Positions 14,367 through 23,003 of a stretch of 31,151 nt of DNA are shown one piece after another; positions within the stretch are counted from its first letter, which is position 1; the number at the start of each line of letters is the position of its first letter. A model generated the notes under the pieces. That model had not been told where the DNA came from and did no database searches. It worked only from the letters and a program-made list of their open reading frames with translations. The position numbers and the translations under genes are program-made. The DNA comes from 2-02-FULL-62-14 sp035632555. Lineage in GTDB: Bacteria > Nitrospirota > Nitrospiria > Nitrospirales > Nitrospiraceae. The DNA is taken from positions 1 to 31,151 of the forward strand of contig DASQGO010000038.1 of the NCBI GenBank assembly GCA_035632555.1, written 5' to 3'.

Positions 14367-16317
14367 CGCAGACATCTTCCACCAGGGCGCGAAGCGGTTC
14401 GGCGACTGACCAAGCTTGCGCAAAACACCCGCGAGGACGGTGCGGCGCATCGGCATCGAAAATTTCCGAGACCTGCCCGATGCAGGCTTCTTGCAGGTGC
14501 GCTTCCAGACCGTCCAGGAAACCCCGCGCCACGCGTTTCGCCTCCGGTGTTCCCCCGTGAACCTTTACCCACGCGGTCACAAACGGGCCCAACAAAAACG
14601 GCCAGACGGTCCCCTGATGGTAGGCCCCATCCCGATTGTGCACGCCACCTTCGTACCGGGGCCGATACTGGGCGTCGCCGGGCGCGAGCGTTCTGAGACC
14701 CACCGATGTCAGCAACCGTTCTTCCACCACCTGCACGACCCGCTTCGCCTGTTTGTCCTCCAGTAGTTCGCCGGGAAAAAACGCGGCATAGATTTGATTG
14801 GGCCGGAACGACGCATCATCGCCGTTCTCCCCGTCCACCACGTCGTAGAGGTAGCCGCCCTGCTCGTGCCAGAAGCGGACGCGGAACGACTTGATGGCCT
14901 TGATGCGGTCTTCATCGCAGCGCGCGGCAAAGGCCTTGTCGCCGAACTTTGCGGCCAGTTCCTCGCCGACCGCCAGCGCGCGCACCCAGAGCGCCTGGAT
15001 CTCGACCGGCTTGCCATGACGGGGTGTGACGACCCGATCCCCGACCTTGGCATCCATCCATGTGAGCTGCATGCCCGGCGCACCGCCGGCGATCAGCCCA
15101 TCCCCGTCCATGCGAATCCCGTAGCGCGTGCCCTGCCGGTAGCCGTCGAGAATCGCCCGCACCGCCGGCCAGGCAAGCTCGCGCACGCCAGCCTCGTCCT
15201 TCGTATAGTCGAGATAGCGGCCGACCGCGTGGACGAACCAGAGCGACGCGTCGATCGTGTTGTACTCCGGCGTCTCGCCCGCGTCTGGAAACCGGTTGGG
15301 AATCATCCCCTGCGACACGTGCGCCGCAAAGGCCGCGATCACCTGCCGCGCGATCTCGTGGCATCCTGTCACGAGGCACAGGCCGGGCAGCGAGATGAAG
15401 GTGTCGCGCCCCCAATCCGTGAACCAGGGATAGCCGGCGATGATCGTCTTCTGCCTGCCGCGGTCGGAGAGAAAGGCCTCGGCCGCCATCCAGAGCGAGC
15501 GAGTCAGCGGATCGTCGCCGGGCGCGGACTCGGCCAGCCGGTTTCGGCGCCGGCGCTCGTCCTGCGCAAGCGCCTCCACGTCAACCGATTCAACAGGCTC
15601 CGTCGTGAATACCAGATGGGCCGGCCGGCCGGCGGCGAGCGTCGTCGTGAATTCGCCCGGCGACCACCAGTCTTCTTCGCCGTCCAACCCCCGCTCCTGT
15701 TCGACCGGAAATTGCACGCGGCGATACCATTCCGGCGCGTGATGGTAGCGGCCGGAAGAGAACACCTTAGGAACGGGTACGCCGTCGTAGGGCCGCCAAG
15801 AGACGGGCCCGGTGCCGCGCACACCGGGCCAGAGGCCGTTGTTCTCATGGTGCGTCGAATGATAGTCGCGCCCGGAGAGCATCGGCCGCACCACCAGCTT
15901 GGCCGCCTGCCCCTTGGCGGCCGCCAAGCGCCAGCGGATCACAACCATGTCCCTCCCCTGCGGGCAGAAAATCTCGCGGATCACCTGCGCATCGCCCAGG
16001 TCATAGGTCCAGGTGGGCCAGGGATCGGAAGAAAACCCCCGGCAGCGCCGGTAGCCGTCCGGATGGACAACGCCGGGATAGCAATTCGCCGACAGCGAGA
16101 CAGACTGCCCGCCCATCTCAATCTGTTCTTCAAGATGATTGACCAAAACGAACCGGTCCACCGGCGGATTGCGCGCGATTAGCAGCAGCGCGTGGTACCG
16201 CCTGGTGTTCGGACCGGCCACCGTGCCGGATGCAAACCCGCCGCGCCCGTTCGTCTCGAGCCATTCCAGGCCAAGTCCGCGCTCAAGGTTACGACAATCT
16301 TCTGGGCTGACGTTCAT
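14356..16317 (-). CDS. Amylo-alpha-1,6-glucosidase / glycogen debranching-type enzyme
   Basis: This 653-residue cytoplasmic glycoside hydrolase has the bacterial GDE layout. The N-terminal domain starts LERGLGLEWLETNGRGGFASGT, the typical GDE_N opening (about 9-35, ETNGRGGFAS...NTRRYHALL). The C-terminal (alpha/alpha)6 domain has WFTDWGRDTFISLPGLCL, EYNTIDASLWFVHAVGRY, QLTWMDAKVG, KPVEIQALW and YHQGTVWPFLLGPF. Acidic residues in the DWGRD and WMDAK motifs are the likely catalytic pair. Enzymes of this kind trim alpha-1,6 branches during glycogen use or act on related alpha-glucans. It begins 24 bases after the transketolase stop with no clear Shine-Dalgarno and is probably in the same operon. 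A perfect hairpin spans its stop codon. Confidence 0.92.
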   Translation of the reverse strand: MNVSPEDCRNLERGLGLEWLETNGRGGFASGTVAGPNTRRYHALLLIARNPPVDRFVLVNHLEEQIEMGGQSVSLSANCYPGVVHPDGYRRCRGFSSDPWPTWTYDLGDAQVIREIFCPQGRDMVVIRWRLAAAKGQAAKLVVRPMLSGRDYHSTHHENNGLWPGVRGTGPVSWRPYDGVPVPKVFSSGRYHHAPEWYRRVQFPVEQERGLDGEEDWWSPGEFTTTLAAGRPAHLVFTTEPVESVDVEALAQDERRRRNRLAESAPGDDPLTRSLWMAAEAFLSDRGRQKTIIAGYPWFTDWGRDTFISLPGLCLVTGCHEIARQVIAAFAAHVSQGMIPNRFPDAGETPEYNTIDASLWFVHAVGRYLDYTKDEAGVRELAWPAVRAILDGYRQGTRYGIRMDGDGLIAGGAPGMQLTWMDAKVGDRVVTPRHGKPVEIQALWVRALAVGEELAAKFGDKAFAARCDEDRIKAIKSFRVRFWHEQGGYLYDVVDGENGDDASFRPNQIYAAFFPGELLEDKQAKRVVQVVEERLLTSVGLRTLAPGDAQYRPRYEGGVHNRDGAYHQGTVWPFLLGPFVTAWVKVHGGTPEAKRVARGFLDGLEAHLQEACIGQVSEIFDADAPHRPRGCFAQAWSVAEPLRALVEDVCAVE

Positions 16318-16341
16318 GGACCGCTTGGAGGGTATCCGGCG

Positions 16342-18447
16342 TTACCGTTTCTGCTTTGTGCTGGCAATCTGCTCTTTAGCAGCCGTGACGATCCGGTCGG
16401 CGGTGAAGCCGAATTTCTTCTGCAGTTCCTTGAGCGGCGCGGAAGCACCGAACGTCTTCATGCCGATGCTGACACCCGTCGGGCCGACATAGCGCTCCCA
16501 ACCGAACGTCGAGGCCTGCTCGACCGACACCCGCGCCGCCACCGGCGGCGGCAGCACCGAGTCCCGATAGTCCTGCGGCTGTTGTTCGAAGAGTTCCCAC
16601 GAGGGCATGCTGACCACGCGCGCCTTGACACCTTCAGCCACAAGTTTTTCGTACGCCTCGACTGCCAGACCGACTTCCGTCCCGGTCGCCATCAGGATCA
16701 CATCCGGTTTTCCACCCGGCGCATCCGCCAGCACATAGGCGCCCTTGGCCACGCCGGAAGCCGGCGCATACTTGCTGCGGTCCAACGTCGGCATCGCCTG
16801 CCGGCTGACAATCAGCGCGGCCGGCTCATGTTTCAGGTGCATGACGAGTTTCCAGGCCTCGAAAATTTCATTCGCATCGCCGGGCCTGAGCGTGATCAGT
16901 CCCGGGATGGCGCGCAGCGCGGCCAGATGCTCGATCGGCTGGTGCGTGGGTCCGTCTTCGCCGACCCCGATCGAGTCGTGGGTAAAAATGTAGATGACCG
17001 GAATTTCCATGATGGCGGCAAGCCGGATGGCGGGACGCGAGAAATCGCTGAAGACGAAGAAGCCCGACCCGTAGGGACGCACTTTCGTCAGCGACATGCC
17101 GTTGAGCACGGCGCCCATGGCCAGTTCACGCACGCCGAAGTGCATGTTGCGGCCGCCGTAACTCATCACCGACTTGGCATGCGGATCGCCGTGATTCGCC
17201 GGAGGGAGGAAATCCCCGGCGCCATCGAACGTCAGCCGCGTCTTGGTGGATGGCGCCAGATCGGCGGCGCCCCCGATCAGCCACGGCACGTGCTTGGCGA
17301 TGCTGTTGAGCGCTTTGCCGGACGTGTCGCGCCCGGCGGCGCCCTTCGGGTCGGCCGGAAGCGGTTGCAGCTCTTTGTCCCAGCCTGGCGGCAATTCACG
17401 CCGCTGGATCTTGATCAGTTCGTCCGCTTCCCTGGGATATTTGGCCTTGTATTGTTCATACAGCGCCATCCACGCATCGCGCAATTCCCTGCCGCGCTTG
17501 CCGATGCCCTGATTGAAATGTTCCGTGACTTCGCCGGGCACCAGAAACTTTTCATTCTCCGGCCAGCCGTAATTACGCTTCGTCCCCTTGATCTCGTCTT
17601 CGCCCAGCGGCTCGCCATGCGCCGCATGGGTATCCTGTTTGCTCGGCGCGCCCCAGGCGATGTGGCTGTCCACGATGATCAGCGTCGGCCGATCGGCCGT
17701 TTTCTGGAATGTCTGGAATGCGCGGGCCAGCATGTCGAGATCGTTCGCATCGCCCACACGCACGACATTCCAGCCATAGGCGAGAAACCGCGTGGCGACA
17801 TCTTCGCTGAACGCCCAACTGGTATTGCCCTCGATCGTGATTTTGTTGTTGTCATAGATCCAGCAGAGATTGTTGAGCTGGAGATGCCCGGCGAGCGAGG
17901 CCGCCTCGCTTGCCGCCCCTTCCATCATGCAACCGTCGCCGCCCACCGCGTAGATCTTGAACCCGAACATGTCGAATCCGGGACGATTGTAATGGTCCGC
18001 CAGCCATTTGCCCGCGACCGCCATGCCCACGCTGGTCGCGTAGCCCTGCCCCAGCGGACCGGTGGTCGTTTCGACGCCTGAGGTCCAACGATATTCCGGA
18101 TGGCCGGGACACCGGCTGTCCAACTGGCGGAACCGTTTGATGTCGTCGAGCGTGACCGAAAGCTGCCCCATCGTCTCATAGGCGCGGTTGACGGTCTTGA
18201 CGCCGGTCAGATGCAGCATCGAATAGAGCAGCATGGAGGCGTGTCCCATGGAGAGCACAAACCGGTCGCGGTTCGGCCAGATCGGGTCCTGCGGATCGAA
18301 GCGCAAAAACTTCTGCCACAGGCAGTAGGCCACCGGCGCCATGGCCATCGGCGTTCCCGGATGGCCCGAGTTGGCCTGCTGCACGGCATCCATGGACAGC
18401 GTGCGGATGGTATTCACGGCCAGCGTTTCGATCGGCTGCGTCGTCAT
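16342..18447 (-). CDS. tkt: Transketolase
   Basis: This 701-residue thiamine diphosphate enzyme transfers two-carbon units in the pentose phosphate or Calvin-type sugar rearrangements. The length is normal for bacterial transketolase. The N-terminus has NTIRTLSMDAVQQANSGHPG. The ThDP/Mg motif is GDGCMMEG ... DNNKITIEGNT. The pyrimidine-domain catalytic Glu is in MHFGVRELAMGA. Substrate and signature motifs TGPLGQGYATSVGMA and DSIGVGEDGPTHQPIEHLA are present. The ATG at 18447 is chosen over one nine codons upstream because GGGAGGA lies four to five bases before it. It heads an operon with the debranching enzyme, which suggests linked handling of storage polysaccharide and sugar phosphates. Confidence 0.97.
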   Translation of the reverse strand: MTTQPIETLAVNTIRTLSMDAVQQANSGHPGTPMAMAPVAYCLWQKFLRFDPQDPIWPNRDRFVLSMGHASMLLYSMLHLTGVKTVNRAYETMGQLSVTLDDIKRFRQLDSRCPGHPEYRWTSGVETTTGPLGQGYATSVGMAVAGKWLADHYNRPGFDMFGFKIYAVGGDGCMMEGAASEAASLAGHLQLNNLCWIYDNNKITIEGNTSWAFSEDVATRFLAYGWNVVRVGDANDLDMLARAFQTFQKTADRPTLIIVDSHIAWGAPSKQDTHAAHGEPLGEDEIKGTKRNYGWPENEKFLVPGEVTEHFNQGIGKRGRELRDAWMALYEQYKAKYPREADELIKIQRRELPPGWDKELQPLPADPKGAAGRDTSGKALNSIAKHVPWLIGGAADLAPSTKTRLTFDGAGDFLPPANHGDPHAKSVMSYGGRNMHFGVRELAMGAVLNGMSLTKVRPYGSGFFVFSDFSRPAIRLAAIMEIPVIYIFTHDSIGVGEDGPTHQPIEHLAALRAIPGLITLRPGDANEIFEAWKLVMHLKHEPAALIVSRQAMPTLDRSKYAPASGVAKGAYVLADAPGGKPDVILMATGTEVGLAVEAYEKLVAEGVKARVVSMPSWELFEQQPQDYRDSVLPPPVAARVSVEQASTFGWERYVGPTGVSIGMKTFGASAPLKELQKKFGFTADRIVTAAKEQIASTKQKR

Positions 18448-18506
18448 AGATTCCTCCCGGTCACTCTCGCGCAAGTTCCGGAGACGTATAGTCGTTCGAC
18501 AGCAGT

Positions 18507-18535
18507 ATTGTAGCGTAAGTGCGGGGACGCGTCAG
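18507..18535 (-). promoter_or_regulatory. Promoter of the transketolase operon
   Basis: On the minus strand CTGACG (18530-18535), a 17-base spacer and TACAAT (18507-18512, 5/6). The predicted start near 18500 gives a leader of about 53 bases with a strong Shine-Dalgarno. Confidence 0.55.
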
Positions 18536-18574
18536 GTAAATTCAGGGGAAGGCGGATGGACCCGGAGGGATCGG

Positions 18575-18760
18575 TCAGTTCCAGGTCACGTCGTCTTCAT
18601 GAAGCAGGAAATCGATGGTCTCGATGCGGTCGCGTAGAAGCCGCTGGGCCTTCTCGGACATCGGCACCACGGCGCCGATCGGCCTGCCCGATTCCATCTG
18701 CTCGAGCGCAGGAAGCGATTCCAGAATTGCTTTTTCGTTTTCAGATCGGAAAGCAGCCAT
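18575..18760 (-). CDS. Small acidic hypothetical protein
   Basis: This 61-residue protein is not recognised. The ATG at 18760 has AGAGGA about nine bases upstream, and a TATGAT -10-like element (18787-18792) would place the transcript start about 20 bases before it. The sequence is Glu/Leu-rich with no signal or membrane segment and looks mostly helical (EKAILESLPALEQMES, then EKAQRLLRDRIETIDFLL), suited to a small helical hairpin. It follows the beta-helix lipoprotein gene on the same strand by 42 bases. Function unknown; it is accepted as a gene because of the ribosome binding site and protein-like composition. Confidence 0.55.
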   Translation of the reverse strand: MAAFRSENEKAILESLPALEQMESGRPIGAVVPMSEKAQRLLRDRIETIDFLLHEDDVTWN

Positions 18761-18802
18761 CGCGAGCGTCCTCTCTGGCTGCGTTTATCATACTACGCCG
18801 AT

Positions 18803-19849
18803 TCACGGCGTGCCACTGGCGGGGGGAAAGGCTCCCAGGTAATCGAAATGGCCGACTTTATTGAGCGGGCTGTCCGGATGCAGATGGAAATCCCCGTTGG
18901 CCGGATCAACGAAGCGGGGATCCTGTACCACGTCGGACTGCGGCCTGAGGTCCGGCGCGGGAACCGGTGGAGGCCCCGCACGCAGATAATCGTCCTTGTT
19001 ATAGAGCGCGTTGTACGACAGGCTGATACGGGCCGAAGGCGCAATTACAATGCCGGCGGTATTCAGACCGAAGATATTGCCGGTGGCCTCGCTCTGCGAG
19101 TCGCCCAAGAACGCGGCCCCGCCGCCGTTTTTGACGACGGTATTGCTGACCAGCACTGCACGGGCCTGATCCGTTACCACCACGCCCTCAAAAAGACTCC
19201 GCATAATCACATTGCGTTCAAGCCTGACGTCGGACTTTCCGCCGATCGTCACCCCGTGATCGTTGTCATGGATCACGTTGTCGGCCAGCACCGCCTGGGA
19301 GTCGGCGAACTGCACGCCGGCCGTTTCGCTGCCACCCAGCAGGGACTGCTCGATCCGCACGCCTTGGACCTGCTGCCCGAACAGCTTGCCGTTGATTATC
19401 ACATGACGCAGCACGATGCCTTTGCCGTTGAAAATGCCCATCGCCAGCCCGCCGTGCTCCTGGATGGTGAGCTCGCTGATCTCGATGTTCGACGCGCCGT
19501 AGGGCCACTTGCCGATGTGGAACGACCCGACGAGGTCGCGCCCGAGGATCGTCACCTTGTCCACGCCGTCCCCGATAATCCTGACACGATCCTTGCTGTG
19601 AATGGTGACGTTTTCCGGATAGGACCCCGCCTTGATACGGACAACGTCGCCCTTGCGGGCCGCGTCGATGGCCTCCTGGATCGACGTGTACTGCCCGCTG
19701 CCATCGAGCGCCACGACCAGCGTCCGGGCCCCTTCAATGACGGGCACCGTTCCGCCTGAACGCGTCGGCGCCGGCGGCGGCCCCGAACAGGCTGCCAGCC
19801 AGCCCACAGACAGCATCACGAAAAGATGGACGCGCCAGGACCGCAACAT
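18803..19849 (-). CDS. Right-handed parallel beta-helix lipoprotein
   Basis: This 348-residue protein is made with a lipoprotein signal. MLRSWRVHLFVMLSVGWLAAC ends in the lipobox Cys21, so it should be anchored to the outer or inner membrane. After a Pro/Ser-rich spacer the domain starts YTSIQEAIDAARKGDVVRIK, the usual entry of NosD/pectin-lyase-like folds. About ten short repeats follow with alternating V/I and N/D/G (such as ISELTIQEHGGLAMGIFNG, ADNVIHDNDHGVTIGG, VVKNGGGAAFLG, FGLNTAGIVI). These proteins often bind or cut surface polysaccharides, but no catalytic set is obvious. The ATG at 19849 is preferred over a start 32 codons upstream because it gives the lipobox signal and coincides with the predicted transcript start. 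Confidence 0.85.
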   Translation of the reverse strand: MLRSWRVHLFVMLSVGWLAACSGPPPAPTRSGGTVPVIEGARTLVVALDGSGQYTSIQEAIDAARKGDVVRIKAGSYPENVTIHSKDRVRIIGDGVDKVTILGRDLVGSFHIGKWPYGASNIEISELTIQEHGGLAMGIFNGKGIVLRHVIINGKLFGQQVQGVRIEQSLLGGSETAGVQFADSQAVLADNVIHDNDHGVTIGGKSDVRLERNVIMRSLFEGVVVTDQARAVLVSNTVVKNGGGAAFLGDSQSEATGNIFGLNTAGIVIAPSARISLSYNALYNKDDYLRAGPPPVPAPDLRPQSDVVQDPRFVDPANGDFHLHPDSPLNKVGHFDYLGAFPPASGTP

Positions 19850-19855
19850 GACTGG

Positions 19856-19885
19856 GTGATACAGGCGAGCTGCGCAGGAAGTCAA
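19856..19885 (-). promoter_or_regulatory. Promoter of the beta-helix lipoprotein gene
   Basis: On the minus strand TTGACT (19880-19885), an 18-base spacer and TATCAC (19856-19861). The predicted start is 19849, the A of the ATG, and there is no Shine-Dalgarno sequence. Confidence 0.55.
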
Positions 19886-19922
19886 GCGCAAGCCGCCGCT
19901 TTCAGCTGCGACGGAATGACGA

Positions 19923-19953
19923 TTGACGCTCGTCGACAAATTCATGCTATGCT
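19923..19953 (+). promoter_or_regulatory. Extended -10 promoter of coaE
   Basis: TGC-TATGCT (19945-19953) is an extended -10 element, with TTGACG (19923-19928) 19 bases upstream. The predicted start is 19960, the A of the coaE ATG. Confidence 0.5.
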
Positions 19954-19959
19954 GCCGCC

Positions 19960-20562
19960 ATGATTCTGGCTGGACTTACCGGCGGCGTCGCCTGTGGAAA
20001 AAGCAGCGTGGCGCGCCTCTTCCAGGACTGCGGGGCCATTCTCATCGATGCCGACGTGCTCGCCCGGACCGTGGTCGAGCGCGGCGCGCCGGCCCTCAAA
20101 GACATCGCACGCGTATTCGGCAAGAAAATGCTCAAGCCTGACGGCACGCTCAACCGCCCCGCCCTCGCAAAGATCGTCTTTGCCAGCCCGGCGAAACTCA
20201 AAAAACTCAACGCCATCGTCCATCCCCGGGTGGCCCGCGAGCAGGCGAAGCTGACCCGTTCGATCGAAGCCCAGGAACCGCAGGCCGTCGTGATTTACGA
20301 TGCGCCCGTGCTGATCGAAGCCGGCGCGCACAAACGCATGGACAAGATGATCGTCGTGTCGGCTGACGAGAAAACGCAGATCAAGCGGCTGCACAATCGC
20401 AATCATCTTTCCCGCACCGAAGCGCTCCGACGCATCAAGATCCAGTTGCCGCTGACGAAAAAAATCAAACTGGCCGACTACGTTATCGACGGCACTCTCT
20501 CCTACGAGCAGACCAAGCACGAAGTGGAACGGATCTTCGAAGAACTGAAAAAACTGGCCTGA
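19960..20562 (+). CDS. coaE: Dephospho-CoA kinase
   Basis: CoaE phosphorylates the ribose 3'-hydroxyl of dephospho-CoA, the last step of coenzyme A synthesis. The 200-residue length is normal. The N-terminal P-loop GLTGGVACGKSS (residues 5-16) is a variant of the usual GGIGSGKS. The DADVLAR strand, the NAIVHPRV segment and VVIYDAPVLIEAG are typical. The lid-type segment LHNRNHLSRTEALRRIKIQ completes the pattern. The ATG follows GCCGCC rather than a Shine-Dalgarno and coincides with the predicted transcript start. It is divergent from the beta-helix lipoprotein gene. The 245 bases between it and trxB hold no gene I can support. Confidence 0.95.
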   Translation: MILAGLTGGVACGKSSVARLFQDCGAILIDADVLARTVVERGAPALKDIARVFGKKMLKPDGTLNRPALAKIVFASPAKLKKLNAIVHPRVAREQAKLTRSIEAQEPQAVVIYDAPVLIEAGAHKRMDKMIVVSADEKTQIKRLHNRNHLSRTEALRRIKIQLPLTKKIKLADYVIDGTLSYEQTKHEVERIFEELKKLA

Positions 20563-20807
20563 CGGCGTGCTCAAGCCGCTCCCATTTTGATTCCCCCGAC
20601 TTGTGGCCTCCCCCCTTTTGGCTTAAGATTCAGCTGCGCCATTGACACGCATGGTATTCTCGACCAATGAGGTGTCGATGCCAGCCTCTGTGAGCCTCCG
20701 GCCAATCTCATGCAACCGCCGGACACAGTGAAGTCAAAACGATGCCCGCGGTGAAGCGGGGTGAGCAGGAAAAAAAATCGTCCGCACCACGACGAGGAAG
20801 AAGCATA

Positions 20808-21728
20808 ATGCGCCACGTTACCATCATCGGTTCGGGGCCGGCCGGCCTGACTGCCGCGATCTACGCGGGGCGGGCCAATCTTGCCCCGCTCGTCATTGAA
20901 GGCCTCCAGGCCGGCGGGCAATTGACCACCACGACCGAGGTCGAGAACTATCCCGGTTTCTCCCACGCCATCATGGGGCCGGAATTGATGAAGGACATGC
21001 GGAGCCAGGCGGAGCGGTTCGGCACGACGTTCCTCCAGGGCGACGTGACAGGCGTGGAGCTCAAGAAGAATCCGTTCACGATCGTGATCGATGGCGAGCA
21101 GTCGGTAGAAACGAAGACGCTCATCATCGCCACGGGCGCCTCCGGCATTCATCTGGGCCTGAAGAACGAATCCCGGCTGACCGGCCACGGGGTCTCCACC
21201 TGCGCCACCTGCGACGGGTACTTTTTCCGCGGCAAGGAACTGGTCGTGGTCGGCGGCGGCGACAGCGCGATGGAGGAATCCAACTTCCTGACCAAGTTCG
21301 CCACCCGCGTGCATGTCGTGCACCGTCGCGACAAGCTGCGGGCCTCCAAGATCATGCAGGACCGCGCGATGAAGAATGAAAAGATCTCGTTTGTCTGGAA
21401 TTCGGCTGTCGAGGACATCCTGGGCGACTCGGTTGTCACCGGCGTACGCCTCAAAAATGTCGTGACCGGCAAGACATCGGAACTTCCCTGCGCCGGCGTC
21501 TTCGTGGCGATCGGGCACAAGCCCAACACCGATCTTTTCAAGGGCCGGCTCGAGATGGACTCAAAGGGCTACATCCTGACGAAGGCCGGCACCGCCACGA
21601 ACGTGCCCGGCGTCTTTGCCGCCGGTGATGTCCAGGACTCCAAGTATCGCCAGGCCGTGACCGCCGCCGGCTCCGGCTGCATGGCGGCCATCGATGCAGA
21701 GCGCTACCTCGAAGCCCATCACGCATGA
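20808..21728 (+). CDS. trxB: Thioredoxin reductase
   Basis: This 306-residue FAD/NADPH enzyme keeps thioredoxin reduced. The FAD motif is IIGSGPAGLTAAIYAGRA (6-23). The redox-active pair Cys132/Cys135 is in CATCDGYFFRG. The NADPH motif is VVVGGGDSAMEESNFLTKF, and the C-terminal FAD motif is GVFAAGDVQDSKYRQAVTAAGSGCMAA. The start at 20808 has GAGGAAG about eight bases upstream; an open frame 22 codons longer has no ribosome binding site. Its stop overlaps the thiI start in ATGA, so the two genes are translationally coupled. Thioredoxin is not a known partner of ThiI, but a reducing system for sulfur transfer fits the pairing. Confidence 0.96.
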   Translation: MRHVTIIGSGPAGLTAAIYAGRANLAPLVIEGLQAGGQLTTTTEVENYPGFSHAIMGPELMKDMRSQAERFGTTFLQGDVTGVELKKNPFTIVIDGEQSVETKTLIIATGASGIHLGLKNESRLTGHGVSTCATCDGYFFRGKELVVVGGGDSAMEESNFLTKFATRVHVVHRRDKLRASKIMQDRAMKNEKISFVWNSAVEDILGDSVVTGVRLKNVVTGKTSELPCAGVFVAIGHKPNTDLFKGRLEMDSKGYILTKAGTATNVPGVFAAGDVQDSKYRQAVTAAGSGCMAAIDAERYLEAHHA

Positions 21729-22900
21729 AGTGCGCGATCATTCACTACCATGAGCTGGCGCTGAAAGGGCGCAACCGCCCCTACTTCGAGGGCCGCCTGG
21801 TCCGGCACATTCGCGCCGCGTTGAAGGGAACAGGCATCGCACGCGTCGAGCCGCTGCAAGGGCGCATCCGGGTGGTCCTCAAGGACGAAGCGCCATGGGA
21901 GCCGATCAGGAAACGGCTCGCGCGCATCTTCGGCATCGCCAACTTCTCGCTCAATCACGGTGTGCCGATTGACCTGGGAAAACCCGATCTTGCGCCGCTG
22001 AAAGCGGCGGCGGGCGACGTGATCCGCAACATTCCCTTCTCGACGTTTCGCGTCTCGACCCGACGGGCCGATAAACGGTTCCCGCTCACCTCGATGGATG
22101 TGGATCGGGCGATCGGCGCGCACATTGGCGCATTGACCGGCAAAAAGGTCGACTTGGTTGATCCGGAACTCACCATTCACATTGAGATGATGGCCCGGCA
22201 GACCTATGTGGCGGCGGGCAAGGAGCCGGGACCTGGCGGAATGCCGACCGGCGTCAGCGGCAAGGTGGCCTGCCTCTTGTCGGGCGGGATCGACTCCCCC
22301 GTCGCGGCCTATCGCATGTTGAAGCGCGGCTGCAAGGCCACGTTCGTTCATTTTCACGGGCGGCCGTTTGTCACGCGGGCCTCGGAGGAAAAAGTCCGCG
22401 AGATAGCCGATATATTGACACGCTATCAGCTCTACTCCCGCCTCTATCTCGTGCCCTTCGGCCAGATTCAGCAGCAGATCGTCTTGGGCGCTCCGGCGCC
22501 GTTCCGTGTCGTGCTCTATCGCCGGATGATGGTCCGTATTGCCGAGGAATTCGCGAGGCGGGACAAGTGCTGGGCCCTCGTGACCGGCGACAGCCTCGGG
22601 CAGGTGGCTTCCCAAACCCCGGAGAATCTGAGCGTCGTCGAGGAAGCGGCGCAACTCCCGATTCTGCGCCCGCTCATCGGCATGGATAAACTCGAGATCA
22701 CCGGGCAGGCGCAGCAGATCGACACTTTTGAAACGTCCATCGAGCCTGATCAGGACTGCTGCAAGCTGTTCGTGCCCCTTCATCCCAGCACCAAAACAAG
22801 CCTGGATCACATTCGAAAGGTCGAGCGTGGGCTCGACATCGACACGCTGGTCAAGCAGGGGCTGGACAAAACGGAATTGGCTGAATTCTCGTACCCCTAG
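21725..22900 (+). CDS. thiI: tRNA 4-thiouridine synthase ThiI (no rhodanese domain)
   Basis: ThiI adenylates uridine 8 of tRNAs before sulfur insertion. This 391-residue form has an N-terminal ferredoxin-like and THUMP region (about 1-165). The PP-loop ATPase domain has LLSGGIDSPVAAY (184-196). The nucleotide-binding TGDSLGQVASQTPENL (287-302) and the C-terminal PDQDCCKLFVP with Cys345/Cys346 are present. The family length of about 390 lacks the C-terminal rhodanese domain of E. coli ThiI, so sulfur must come from another carrier such as a dedicated desulfurase. It starts inside the trxB stop (ATGA). 4-Thiouridine is a near-UV sensor, and three other genes in the window also concern tRNA ends, tRNA modification or translation quality. 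Confidence 0.94.
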   Translation: MKCAIIHYHELALKGRNRPYFEGRLVRHIRAALKGTGIARVEPLQGRIRVVLKDEAPWEPIRKRLARIFGIANFSLNHGVPIDLGKPDLAPLKAAAGDVIRNIPFSTFRVSTRRADKRFPLTSMDVDRAIGAHIGALTGKKVDLVDPELTIHIEMMARQTYVAAGKEPGPGGMPTGVSGKVACLLSGGIDSPVAAYRMLKRGCKATFVHFHGRPFVTRASEEKVREIADILTRYQLYSRLYLVPFGQIQQQIVLGAPAPFRVVLYRRMMVRIAEEFARRDKCWALVTGDSLGQVASQTPENLSVVEEAAQLPILRPLIGMDKLEITGQAQQIDTFETSIEPDQDCCKLFVPLHPSTKTSLDHIRKVERGLDIDTLVKQGLDKTELAEFSYP

Positions 22901-22960
22901 TCCGCATTATTCATAGGGTTCGTGACGAAACCGTAGCGCGGGCTCATACCGACCGGCAGC

Positions 22961-22989
22961 TTGATTTCAAAAAAGTTTCCCGGCACAAT
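22961..22989 (+). promoter_or_regulatory. Possible promoter of the zinc-ribbon membrane protein
   Basis: TTGATT (22961-22966), a 17-base spacer and CACAAT (22984-22989), each matching 4/6. The predicted start near 22996 is eight bases before the ATG at 23004, which has no Shine-Dalgarno. Confidence 0.4.
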
Positions 22990-23003
22990 GCCGCCCCGAC
23001 TCC

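Noticed and set aside
14794..16182. 462-codon plus-strand open frame opposite the debranching enzyme
   Set aside because: Mirror frame of a conserved enzyme with no recognisable domains; high GC makes stop codons rare on the opposite strand.
16192..18081. 629-codon plus-strand open frame opposite transketolase
   Set aside because: It is antisense to an unmistakable transketolase, has no ribosome binding site, and its Arg/His-rich composition is typical of mirror frames in high-GC genes.
20642..20671. TTGACA in the coaE-trxB gap as a trxB promoter
   Set aside because: No acceptable -10 hexamer occurs 16-19 bases downstream, and the site is about 165 bases from trxB.
20623..20736. A 36-codon coding-like minus-strand stretch (RRLHEIGRRLTEAGIDTS) in the coaE-trxB gap, considered as a gene remnant
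   Set aside because: It has no start codon, no ribosome binding site and no family I recognise; an open stretch this short is expected by chance at this GC content.
20571..21518. 315-codon minus-strand open frame opposite trxB
   Set aside because: Antisense to trxB with shadow-type composition; its end runs into the coaE-trxB gap without a meaningful protein.
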